Shown here: positions 1-4,948 of the stretch, one piece after another
Numbering within the stretch: position 1 is the stretch's first letter
How the letters are laid out: each line of letters opens with the position of its first letter
Assembly (NCBI GenBank): GCA_003539755.1
Contig: DPOH01000184.1
Location: 1-5,474, forward strand
DNA: 5,474 bases
Direction of reading: 5' to 3'
From: Clostridium sp.
Lineage (GTDB): Bacteria > Bacillota > Clostridia > Clostridiales > Clostridiaceae
Made by a program: the position numbers and the translations under genes
Notes under the pieces: generated by a model
What the model saw: the letters and a program-made list of their open reading frames with translations, nothing else
Told to the model about the DNA's origin: nothing
Databases searched by the model: none

Positions 1-33
1 TAGTATAAATACTTTGAAAAATGGGATTTTATT

Positions 34-113
34 CTATGCAATTAGGTAATAATAAATATATAATAAAAAGTGTAACATAATAGATAATTATACTATGCAA
101 TATTATAGATAAT
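34..113 (+). promoter_or_regulatory. Leader of the P-type ATPase gene with two pairs of direct repeats; promoter not certain
   Basis: The 160 bases before the ATPase hold no gene. The word CTATGCAAT occurs at 34-42 and again at 93-101, and ATAGATAAT occurs at 80-88 and 105-113, so the leader is built from repeated short words that could be operator half-sites. A perfect TATAAT lies at 59-64, but the positions 16-18 bases upstream of it carry no good TTGACA-like box. A second -10-like TATACT at 89-94 also lacks a partner. TTGAAA at 14-19 could be a -35 box only with a poor -10 (TGCAAT at 37-42). I therefore mark the region as probably regulatory without choosing a start site. Confidence 0.3.
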
Positions 114-160
114 AGTAGATATTCTTTATATGTGAAAAATAAAAGAATAGGAGAAGTTGA

Positions 161-2578
161 ATGGATTTAAATAATTTAGCAAGAGATCAAGGATTAATTA
201 AATCAGAATTAGACTGTAAGGATAAAAGCTCAGAAATATTAGGATTATCGTCTGAGCAAGTACAGGAAAGAATTAAACAAGGTAAAGTCAATTATATTCC
301 TAAAGCACCATCAAGAACATTCTGGCAGATATGTAGAGCTAATTTATTTACAAGTTTCAATGCAATAAATATTATATTGGCAACAATTATAATATTAGCT
401 GGGTCTCCTAAAAATGCAATATTTGTAGGAGTAATAGTAGTAAATGCTCTCATTGGAATAGGTCAGGAGCTTAAGGCTAAGAAAACTTTAGAACAGTTAT
501 CAGTAATAAGTATGGCACATACAAAAGTAGTACGAGATGGTAAAATTAAAAAAATACCAATTGAAGAAATAGTACTCGATGATGTTTTGTATCTTGAAAC
601 AGGACTTCAAATATTGGCTGATTCAGAAGTTATGTATTCCGATGGCTTAGAAGTTGATGAATCAATGTTAACTGGAGAAGCAGATGCTGTTGCAAAACAT
701 AAGAATAGTGAGTTATATTCAGGAAGTTTTGTTGTGGCAGGAGAGGGATATGCTGTTGTAAAAAAAGTAGGAAAAGAGACATATTCGTCAAGCCTTGCAG
801 AAGAAGCAAAACAATTTAAGATAACAAATTCAGAATTACAGACAGCTATTAATAAAATTTTTAAAGTACTTATCTGGATAGTAATACCTCTTACAGGATT
901 ACTTACATTAACTCAGTTAAAGGTTCCAGGTGCTACATGGAGGTCTGCAGCAATAGGAACTGTGTCAGGAATAATTGGAATGGTACCAGAGGGACTTGTA
1001 CTTCTAACTAGTGCTACATTTATTGTTTCAATTGTAAAACTATCTAAGTTTGATACTTTGGTTCAAGAATTGTGTGCGACTGAAGTATTAGCGAGAGTTG
1101 ATGTTTTATGTTTAGATAAAACGGGAACTTTAACCCAAGGAGATTTAAAATTCTCTGAAATTAAAAATTTTGGTGTTAAATCTGATGAAGAAATTGATAT
1201 GGTTTTATCTTTATTAGCACATAATCTACCAAGTAATAACCCTACACAAAAAGCTATTTTAGATAAATATGATTCCTATGATCAAAATATTAAATGTATA
1301 AATAAAATACCATTTTCATCAAAAAGAAAATGGTCAGGAGCAACATTTGAGGATTTAGGAACTTGGGTACTTGGAGCACCTGAAGTTATATTAGATAAAC
1401 AATATAATTTAATTCGAAGTTCTGTAGAAGAAGAAGCTCAAAAGGGTAGAAGAGTATTATTATTAGCAAAAGTAGATGGAGAGTTTTCTGGAGAAGAAAT
1501 AAGTGGAAAGATAGAAAGTGTAGCTTTAATATTAATAGAAGATATAATAAGAGAAGCTGCGCCAAAGGTTTTAGAATATTTTAATAAACAAAATGTAGAG
1601 GTAAAGATTATTTCAGGAGATAGCCCTGTAACAGTTTCAGAAGTTGCAAGAAGGTCTGGAGTTCAGGGATGGAAGGAATATGTTGATGCAAGAAATTTAC
1701 CTGAAGATAATGAAAAATTCAAGGAAATAGTAAAAAATACTACTGTCTTTGGAAGAGTAACTCCACATCAGAAAAAGAGAATTGTTACGACACTTCAGGA
1801 ATTAGGTCATACAGTTGCTATGACAGGAGATGGAGTTAATGATGTACTTGCACTTAAGGCTTCAGATTGTGGAATTGCAATGGCAAATGGTTCAGATGCA
1901 ACTAAAGCAGTTGCACAGCTAGTATTAATGAATTCTGATTTTACTTCACTTCCAAAGGTAGTTGAAGAGGGAAGAAGACAAATAAATAATTTAGAGAGAG
2001 TTTCAGAACTATTTTTATCTAAGACAGTATATTCAATAATATTAGCGTTTGCATGTTCAGTACTTTTATTACCTTATCCAATATTACCAATTCAGTTATC
2101 GTTAGTTGGAAGCTGTGCTATAGGAATACCAGGATTCTTTTTAGCTATGCTGCCAAGTACAGGTGGAGTGAAAAAAGGATTTTTACCTAGAGTATTAACG
2201 GTTAGTATACCGAATGGAATAATACTTGCAGCATTTACGACTGTTACGTTTCTTATATCATTAGGTTTAGGAAATGGAATGGATTATAGTAGAACATTAT
2301 CAGTATTATTATTTGCAGGAATAAATGTGGTAATTTTATTTAGAGTAGCAAAACCTCTGACTACATTTAAAACAATATTGTGTTTATCTATGTTCGGAAT
2401 AATTGTTCTTGCATTTATTACACCAATAGGAAGATATATATTTAGCTTTACTAAATTAAGTTTTAGACATTGGTTAGAAGCATTAGCAGTTATAATATTA
2501 TCAGGACCGGTAATAACAAAATTTGTAGATATATTTAGAGTTAGAATAAATAGAAAGTTTAAAGTGAAAACAAATTAA
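161..2578 (+). CDS. ctpE: CtpE/Exp7-like cation-transporting P-type ATPase (probably Ca2+)
   Basis: A complete 805-residue membrane pump that couples ATP hydrolysis to cation movement across the cytoplasmic membrane. Seen in the sequence: actuator-domain TGEA at residues 171-174 (usual form TGES), PEGL in the fourth membrane segment at 276-279, the phosphorylation site DKTGTLT at 319-325 with Asp319 as acceptor, nucleotide-domain FSSKRKWSG and GAPE (405-408, with Leu where many relatives have Lys just before), and the hinge TGDGVND at 555-561 followed by VLALKASD. About ten hydrophobic segments are visible: two near 63-105, two near 235-294 and six after about residue 620. There is no N-terminal metal-binding CxxC domain, which argues against a Cu/Zn/Cd pump. 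The MVPEGLVLLTS and VNDVLALK wording matches what I know of mycobacterial CtpE, reported as a Ca2+ transporter, and streptococcal Exp7. Ca2+ specificity here is inference. The ATG is fixed by AGGAG at 149-153 with a 7-base spacer. The gene stands alone and ends at its own terminator. Confidence 0.93.
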   Translation: MDLNNLARDQGLIKSELDCKDKSSEILGLSSEQVQERIKQGKVNYIPKAPSRTFWQICRANLFTSFNAINIILATIIILAGSPKNAIFVGVIVVNALIGIGQELKAKKTLEQLSVISMAHTKVVRDGKIKKIPIEEIVLDDVLYLETGLQILADSEVMYSDGLEVDESMLTGEADAVAKHKNSELYSGSFVVAGEGYAVVKKVGKETYSSSLAEEAKQFKITNSELQTAINKIFKVLIWIVIPLTGLLTLTQLKVPGATWRSAAIGTVSGIIGMVPEGLVLLTSATFIVSIVKLSKFDTLVQELCATEVLARVDVLCLDKTGTLTQGDLKFSEIKNFGVKSDEEIDMVLSLLAHNLPSNNPTQKAILDKYDSYDQNIKCINKIPFSSKRKWSGATFEDLGTWVLGAPEVILDKQYNLIRSSVEEEAQKGRRVLLLAKVDGEFSGEEISGKIESVALILIEDIIREAAPKVLEYFNKQNVEVKIISGDSPVTVSEVARRSGVQGWKEYVDARNLPEDNEKFKEIVKNTTVFGRVTPHQKKRIVTTLQELGHTVAMTGDGVNDVLALKASDCGIAMANGSDATKAVAQLVLMNSDFTSLPKVVEEGRRQINNLERVSELFLSKTVYSIILAFACSVLLLPYPILPIQLSLVGSCAIGIPGFFLAMLPSTGGVKKGFLPRVLTVSIPNGIILAAFTTVTFLISLGLGNGMDYSRTLSVLLFAGINVVILFRVAKPLTTFKTILCLSMFGIIVLAFITPIGRYIFSFTKLSFRHWLEALAVIILSGPVITKFVDIFRVRINRKFKVKTN

Positions 2579-2582
2579 TTTT

Positions 2583-2620
2583 AAGTCCACTCTGAGAAGA
2601 AAAATCAGGGTGGACTTTTT
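2583..2620 (+). terminator. Rho-independent terminator of the P-type ATPase gene
   Basis: A 13-bp stem (2583-2595 with 2605-2617, one G-T wobble) closes a 9-base purine loop. It runs into TTTTT at 2616-2620, whose first two T's are in the stem. It begins 5 bases after the ATPase stop codon and separates that gene from the tRNA gene. Confidence 0.9.
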
Positions 2621-2686
2621 AATAAATATGTAGAGATATATATTAAAAATATAAAGAAAATTACATTATAAAAGGAATTGATAAAT

Positions 2687-2715
2687 TTGACAATATCAAA
2701 TAAGTATACTAAAAT
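2687..2715 (+). promoter_or_regulatory. Sigma-A promoter of the tRNA-Arg gene
   Basis: A perfect -35 box TTGACA (2687-2692), a 17-base spacer and a -10 box TAAAAT (2710-2715, one mismatch to TATAAT). Transcription should start near 2721-2723, giving a 5' leader of about 22 bases before the mature tRNA end. A strong, dedicated promoter fits a single stable-RNA gene. Confidence 0.8.
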
Positions 2716-2744
2716 TTATTAATGTAAGGAAAAATAATTAACTT

Positions 2745-2819
2745 GCTTCTATAGTTTAATGGATAGAACAATCCCCTCCTAAGGGATAGATGTGGGTTCG
2801 ATTCCCGCTGGGAGTACCA
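2745..2819 (+). tRNA. tRNA-Arg, anticodon CCU (reads AGG)
   Basis: The 75-base sequence folds into a complete cloverleaf. The acceptor stem is 2745-2751 with 2809-2815, the D-stem GTTT/AGAAC is closed by G-C, and the anticodon stem ATCCC/GGGAT surrounds the loop CTCCTAA. The T-stem GTGGG/CCCGC surrounds TTCGATT, and CCA is genomically encoded at 2817-2819. The anticodon bases are 2778-2780 (CCT), with T33 before and A37 after. The acceptor stem carries three G-U wobbles (1-72, 4-69, 6-67). It is a monocistronic unit with its own promoter and terminator, and it supplies decoding of AGG, usually a minor codon in low-GC Firmicutes. Confidence 0.96.
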
Positions 2820-2825
2820 AAGAAT

Positions 2826-2868
2826 AAAGAAAATGATTTAACTTTATAGTTAGGTCATTTTCTTTTTT
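2826..2868 (+). terminator. Terminator after tRNA-Arg, probably bidirectional
   Basis: A long hairpin: 2826-2843 pairs with 2848-2865 (18 bp including two T-G wobbles) around the loop TTAT, followed on the plus strand by a T-run at 2863-2868. On the minus strand the 3' arm is followed by TTTATTC. It lies 3 bases beyond the stop codon of the minus-strand gene at 2872-3441, so it most likely also ends the converging operon. Confidence 0.88.
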
Positions 2869-2871
2869 ATA

Positions 2872-3441
2872 TTAAACATCATTAAATATATCCTCAATAA
2901 ATTTTTCGAAATTTTCTCTTTGAGTATGTTTATTATTTTCATATATATCTTTTGATGTTACAAAATTATTTAAATTTTCAGGAGTTAATGAATCTATAGT
3001 TTCAAATTTATCATTTTCATATAAACTTCTTAAAGTTTGTCCAACCCAATATAAACTTTCATAATGTCGTCCATTAGAAAAACCTCTTATTTTTTCTGAA
3101 TTTAGTGGATTGGTATTAAAAAATAAAGATTTTGCTAACCAGCCATTACTTGCTCTCCTGTGTCGTGTTGTATGTGATAATACATAATTAATATAAGGAG
3201 TGAATTCTTTAAATTTTCCATCTTTGAGCTTGATGCCTACAATAGGATACCAGAGTCCTTTTATTTTTCCACTATTAGTGCCAGATGATCTGAAGTATGG
3301 AAGAGTAACTTTTTCTATAGAATCATTAAAAATGATATCAACATCAATAAGTCCAATCATTCTAAAAGGGTGTACAGTATACGCATTAGCTTTGAAACTA
3401 TCTATATATATTTTAAATATACCAATTGCATTTGCTTGCAA
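2872..3441 (-). CDS. Conserved-looking protein of unknown function, TTG start
   Basis: I do not recognise this 189-residue protein and assign no function. It looks like a real, soluble, folded protein. There is no signal peptide, no membrane segment and no cysteine, and its sequence is mixed alpha/beta. A beta-rich N-terminal half (residues 1-80) carries AYTVHPFRMIG, PYFRSSGTNSG and LWYPIVGIK. A basic stretch HTTRHRRASNGWLAKS follows near residues 90-105. An acidic helical tail contains NKHTQRENFEKFIEDIF. The TTG start is the only usable one: AGGAGG at 3450-3455 stands 8 bases before it, no ATG or GTG occurs in frame between the upstream TAA (3466-3468) and it, and the nearby ATG at 3444-3446 is out of frame. 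It is the last gene of a probable operon after the SR-rich protein and the kinase, 81 bp beyond the kinase with a hairpin in between. A link to the kinase is inferred from position only. Confidence 0.8.
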   Translation of the reverse strand: MQANAIGIFKIYIDSFKANAYTVHPFRMIGLIDVDIIFNDSIEKVTLPYFRSSGTNSGKIKGLWYPIVGIKLKDGKFKEFTPYINYVLSHTTRHRRASNGWLAKSLFFNTNPLNSEKIRGFSNGRHYESLYWVGQTLRSLYENDKFETIDSLTPENLNNFVTSKDIYENNKHTQRENFEKFIEDIFNDV

Positions 3442-3449
3442 AACATATA

Positions 3450-3455
3450 CCTCCT
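3450..3455 (-). promoter_or_regulatory. Shine-Dalgarno that selects a TTG start
   Basis: AGGAGG on the minus strand, 8 bases before TTG (3439-3441). The ATG at 3444-3446 is only 3 bases away and soon reaches a stop in its frame, so it cannot initiate the long reading frame. The ribosome binding site therefore decides for the rare TTG. Confidence 0.8.
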
Positions 3456-3465
3456 CTATTTTTTG

Positions 3466-3526
3466 TTAGAAAGAAACCATGTAACACAGTAATAAAAGAT
3501 TATGATTACATGGTTTTGCTTTCTAA
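3466..3526 (-). terminator. Large hairpin between kinase and downstream gene; weak terminator or RNA control element
   Basis: Positions 3466-3484 pair with 3506-3526: 19 bp interrupted only by a two-base bulge at 3517-3518, around a 21-base loop. The upstream arm on the transcript contains the kinase stop codon (3523-3525). After the downstream arm the RNA reads UUUCUUUCUAAC, U-rich but not a clean U-run, and the downstream gene's ribosome binding site follows 10 bases later. It may terminate part of the transcripts, act as a processing or stability element, or simply insulate the last gene. No convincing promoter is visible between the hairpin and that gene, which favours partial read-through. 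Confidence 0.5.
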
Positions 3527-4239
3527 ATTACAATATCTTTTATCATTTGTATCTGTTCTTGTATTTCATAAATTTCCTTATAAGGTTTTTCAATACCCAT
3601 AAGTTTTTTTAACAAGATTTTTTCTTCTGTATATAAATCAAGTTCTTCATACCAAGGCTTGTCTTCATCATTTGTGCTATTATACATTGTATAATATAGG
3701 TGGATTAAAAAATCTCCTATATACCAGAAATCAGTTTCAGGTACATATCTGTTATTATCTATATATCTAGCCAGACCAAAATCTATTAGAGCAAGATCCA
3801 TATTTCTTTTAACTATTACATTAGGAAGTCTAATATCTCGGTGAACGATATTTTTATTATGCAGTATTTCAGTTAAATTCAAAAGCTGGCTGGCAATTTT
3901 ATAGATATCATTTCTTTTAAATTTACATTTATCTCTTACTACCAAGTCTTCAAATACTTTACCATCAATATATTCTAATAAATAGCCTTCACGGTATTTA
4001 TCTTTAAATTTACCTAAAAACCTAGGGAAGTTTGGGTTGTCAAGACTTTGCAAGATTTCTGCTTCGTAAAATAACTTTTTTCTTGTTTCTTTCAGCATAT
4101 TTTTCTTTAGTTGTTTAATAACACATTTTTGTTTTTTATCATTTATAGCTAGATACGCAATACCATACCGTCCTTCTCCTATTATTTTAATAATAGAGTA
4201 ACCGTTAACTATTTCATTTTGCTTGTAATATTTATCCAT
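3523..4239 (-). CDS. Small soluble Hanks-type Ser/Thr protein kinase, YbdM/PrkD-like
   Basis: This 238-residue protein is essentially a bare eukaryotic-type kinase domain and should phosphorylate Ser/Thr in the cytoplasm. All core elements are present: glycine loop GEGRYG (21-26), ATP-anchoring Lys42 in CVIK, likely helix-C Glu59, catalytic HRDIRLPN (133-140, with Asp135 and Asn140, and Arg137 where most Ser/Thr kinases have Lys), and the metal-binding DFG at 153-155. The activation segment is short (RYIDNNRYVPETD) and leads into DFWYIGDFL. It has no transmembrane or PASTA segment, so it is not PrkC-like. Size, the PNFPRFLGKF region and the DIRxPN wording resemble B. subtilis YbdM (PrkD). The start ATG follows a weak site (GAG at 4248-4250) and an in-frame stop lies just upstream. 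It sits 31 bp after the SR-rich gene, so that protein is the obvious candidate substrate (inference). Its stop codon is inside a large hairpin. Confidence 0.92.
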   Translation of the reverse strand: MDKYYKQNEIVNGYSIIKIIGEGRYGIAYLAINDKKQKCVIKQLKKNMLKETRKKLFYEAEILQSLDNPNFPRFLGKFKDKYREGYLLEYIDGKVFEDLVVRDKCKFKRNDIYKIASQLLNLTEILHNKNIVHRDIRLPNVIVKRNMDLALIDFGLARYIDNNRYVPETDFWYIGDFLIHLYYTMYNSTNDEDKPWYEELDLYTEEKILLKKLMGIEKPYKEIYEIQEQIQMIKDIVI

Positions 4240-4270
4240 ACTTCAATCTCTAATAAATTACCTTTATTAA

Positions 4271-4708
4271 TTATCTAGAATATGAATATGATGATCTATT
4301 ATCATATTTGTCATCATAATCAGATTCACTGTATGGCCTGCTATATGATTGACTTCTAGAAGATGATCTGTTATTGCCATAAGATTCATTTCTAGAGTTG
4401 CTTCTACTATTAGAATGAGAATTACTTCTGCTGTAAGAACTACTTCTAGAATTTGAGTTTCTGCTACTATAAGAATTGCTTCTAGATATTGAGTTATTAC
4501 TGCTATAAGAATTACTTCTAGAAGAACTATTGACGTTAGATCTGCTAGATGAATTGCTGTAACTAATTGAGCTGTTATAAGAGTTACTTCTAGAGCTGCT
4601 ATTTGATTGGCTTAAACTACTATAAGATTGATTTGAATTACTATCATTACTATTGTTATATCTTGATTGGTAGTATCTGTGACCTCTGCATGATTGATTA
4701 TAATTCAT
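4271..4708 (-). CDS. Ser/Asn/Arg/Tyr-rich low-complexity repeat protein (SR-rich, possible kinase substrate or coat protein)
   Basis: A 145-residue protein with extreme composition by direct count: 61 Ser (42%), 26 Asn, 17 Arg and 17 Tyr, together 83% of the chain. There is no hydrophobic segment or signal peptide, so it is almost certainly disordered. A short head (MNYNQSCRGHRYY, one Cys) leads to five in-phase 12-residue repeats of the type SRSNSYSSNNSI, then degenerate SR/SN repeats and a Tyr/Asp-bearing tail with YDDKYDN, ending in SR. I chose ATG at 4706-4708 because GAGGTG (4715-4720) is 6 bases upstream; the GTG at 4715-4717 is part of that site. It probably heads an operon with the Ser/Thr kinase 31 bp downstream. 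Composition recalls CotG-type spore coat proteins, whose Ser-rich repeats are phosphorylated by CotH, but there is no alignment behind this. An RNA-binding SR-like protein or an adhesive surface filler are alternatives. Confidence 0.8.
   Translation of the reverse strand: MNYNQSCRGHRYYQSRYNNSNDSNSNQSYSSLSQSNSSSRSNSYNSSISYSNSSSRSNVNSSSRSNSYSSNNSISRSNSYSSRNSNSRSSSYSRSNSHSNSRSNSRNESYGNNRSSSRSQSYSRPYSESDYDDKYDNRSSYSYSR
4415..4594 (-). repeat. Five in-frame 36-bp tandem repeats inside the SR-rich gene
   Basis: Five consecutive 36-bp units (4594-4559, 4558-4523, 4522-4487, 4486-4451, 4450-4415) each encode 12 residues. Four start with TCTAGAAGT/C, encoding Ser-Arg-Ser. The three units from 4522 to 4415 are most alike (SRSNSYSSNNSI, SRSNSYSSRNSN, SRSSSYSRSNSH). 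The word TCTAGA recurs outside them too, at 4355 and 4391. All six positions (4355, 4391, 4445, 4481, 4517, 4589) differ by multiples of 18, pointing to an older 6-residue period. Confidence 0.85.
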
Positions 4709-4714
4709 ACAAAA

Positions 4715-4720
4715 CACCTC
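4715..4720 (-). promoter_or_regulatory. Shine-Dalgarno of the SR-rich gene, fixing its ATG start
   Basis: GAGGTG on the minus strand, 6 bases before ATG (4706-4708). The in-frame GTG at 4715-4717 would add three residues but lies within this site and has no binding site of its own, so it is rejected as a start. Confidence 0.7.
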
Positions 4721-4743
4721 TCTATTTTTTCTTTTGCTTAAAT

Positions 4744-4767
4744 TAAAGTTAAGATATCTAAACTTTA
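4744..4767 (-). promoter_or_regulatory. Near-perfect 24-bp palindrome at the start of the SR-rich transcript
   Basis: Arms TAAAGTT and AACTTTA flank a self-complementary AGATATCT core, with a single A-A mismatch pair (4751/4760). It lies just downstream of the candidate sigma-K promoter, around its expected start site, and about 24 bases before the ribosome binding site. It could be an operator for a dimeric repressor or, as RNA, a 5' stabilising hairpin. Confidence 0.45.
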
Positions 4768-4770
4768 GTA

Positions 4771-4799
4771 TATATTATGTATAAACACTATTTGGGGTT
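4771..4799 (-). promoter_or_regulatory. Candidate sigma-K-type promoter for the SR-rich/kinase operon
   Basis: On the minus strand, AACC (4799-4796) is followed after 16 bases by CATAATATA (4779-4771). This fits the Bacillus sigma-K consensus mACm, 16 bp, CATAnnnTA at every defined position. The start would be near 4765, about 57 bases before the ATG. The -10 pattern is easily met by chance in such AT-rich DNA, so the support is moderate at best. Confidence 0.35.
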
Positions 4800-4827
4800 A
4801 CATTTTTTTATTATTTTATTCTTTAAT

Positions 4828-4856
4828 TTTATAATTGGGATAATTTTAATAGACAA
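4828..4856 (-). promoter_or_regulatory. Alternative sigma-A-like promoter for the same operon
   Basis: On the minus strand, TTGTCT (4856-4851) is followed after 17 bases by TATAAA (4833-4828). The -10 box is 5 of 6 and the -35 box 4 of 6 matches. Its -35 box overlaps the T-run of the preceding terminator. Used alone it would give an untranslated leader of about 110 bases that contains the palindrome at 4744-4767. Confidence 0.35.
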
Positions 4857-4887
4857 AAAAGCGCCACAATTATACATGACGCTTTTT
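4856..4887 (-). terminator. Terminator after the XRE regulator gene
   Basis: The arms 4856-4866 and 4877-4887 pair (AAAAAGCG with CGCTTTTT, then one C-A mismatch and two further pairs) around a 10-base loop. On the minus strand the hairpin is followed by TTTTTTGTC, a typical terminator tail. It separates the regulator transcript from the SR-rich/kinase operon. The plus strand also shows a short T-run but has no gene to terminate there. Confidence 0.8.
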
Positions 4888-4909
4888 AATAAGATAAGCT
4901 AAAAGTCAT
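4886..4909 (-). CDS. Possible 7-codon minigene with a perfect ribosome binding site
   Basis: An ATG at 4907-4909 opens the frame MTFSLSY followed by TAA at 4886-4888. Eight bases of complete anti-Shine-Dalgarno complement (GAGGTGAT, 4923-4916) precede it at a proper distance: 8 bases between GAGGTG and ATG. It starts about 40 bases after the regulator's stop codon, and its own stop overlaps the first base pairs of the terminator hairpin. It could be a leader-type peptide that influences termination, a relic of a lost gene, or chance. No function is assigned. Confidence 0.3.
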   Translation of the reverse strand: MTFSLSY

Positions 4910-4948
4910 AAAGATATCACCTCGATGTTAACATATATAAAGTATTTA

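Noticed and set aside
2687..2710. tRNA promoter using TATACT at 2705-2710 as the -10 box
   Set aside because: Only 12 bases from TTGACA; TAAAAT at 2710-2715 gives the proper 17-base spacing.
2745..2871. Integrated element boundary at the tRNA gene
   Set aside because: No integrase gene and no second copy of the tRNA 3' end in the window; the tRNA is directly followed by an ordinary terminator.
3444..3446. ATG start for the unknown protein
   Set aside because: Out of frame with the long reading frame, only 3 bases from AGGAGG, and its frame closes quickly. TTG at 3439-3441 fits better, so no frameshift needs to be assumed.
3200..3469. 89-codon plus-strand reading frame
   Set aside because: It lies almost wholly antisense to the better-supported minus-strand gene at 2872-3441, has no ribosome binding site and gives an unremarkable hydrophobic translation.
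3523..4239. PrkC-type membrane kinase or pseudokinase
   Set aside because: No membrane segment or PASTA repeats, and Lys42, Asp135, Asn140 and the DFG Asp153 are all present, so it should be a soluble active kinase.
4415..4594. CRISPR-like array, because 36-bp repeats are regularly spaced
   Set aside because: Units are contiguous with no unique spacers, are imperfect, and keep one open reading frame encoding SR-rich peptide.
4709..4717. Upstream GTG start for the SR-rich gene (adds Met-Phe-Cys)
   Set aside because: The GTG is inside the Shine-Dalgarno for the ATG at 4706-4708 and has no ribosome binding site of its own.
4925..4934. Perfect 10-bp palindrome ATGTTAACAT after the XRE gene
   Set aside because: Short, AT-rich and not extended by flanking bases; too likely by chance to call a site.
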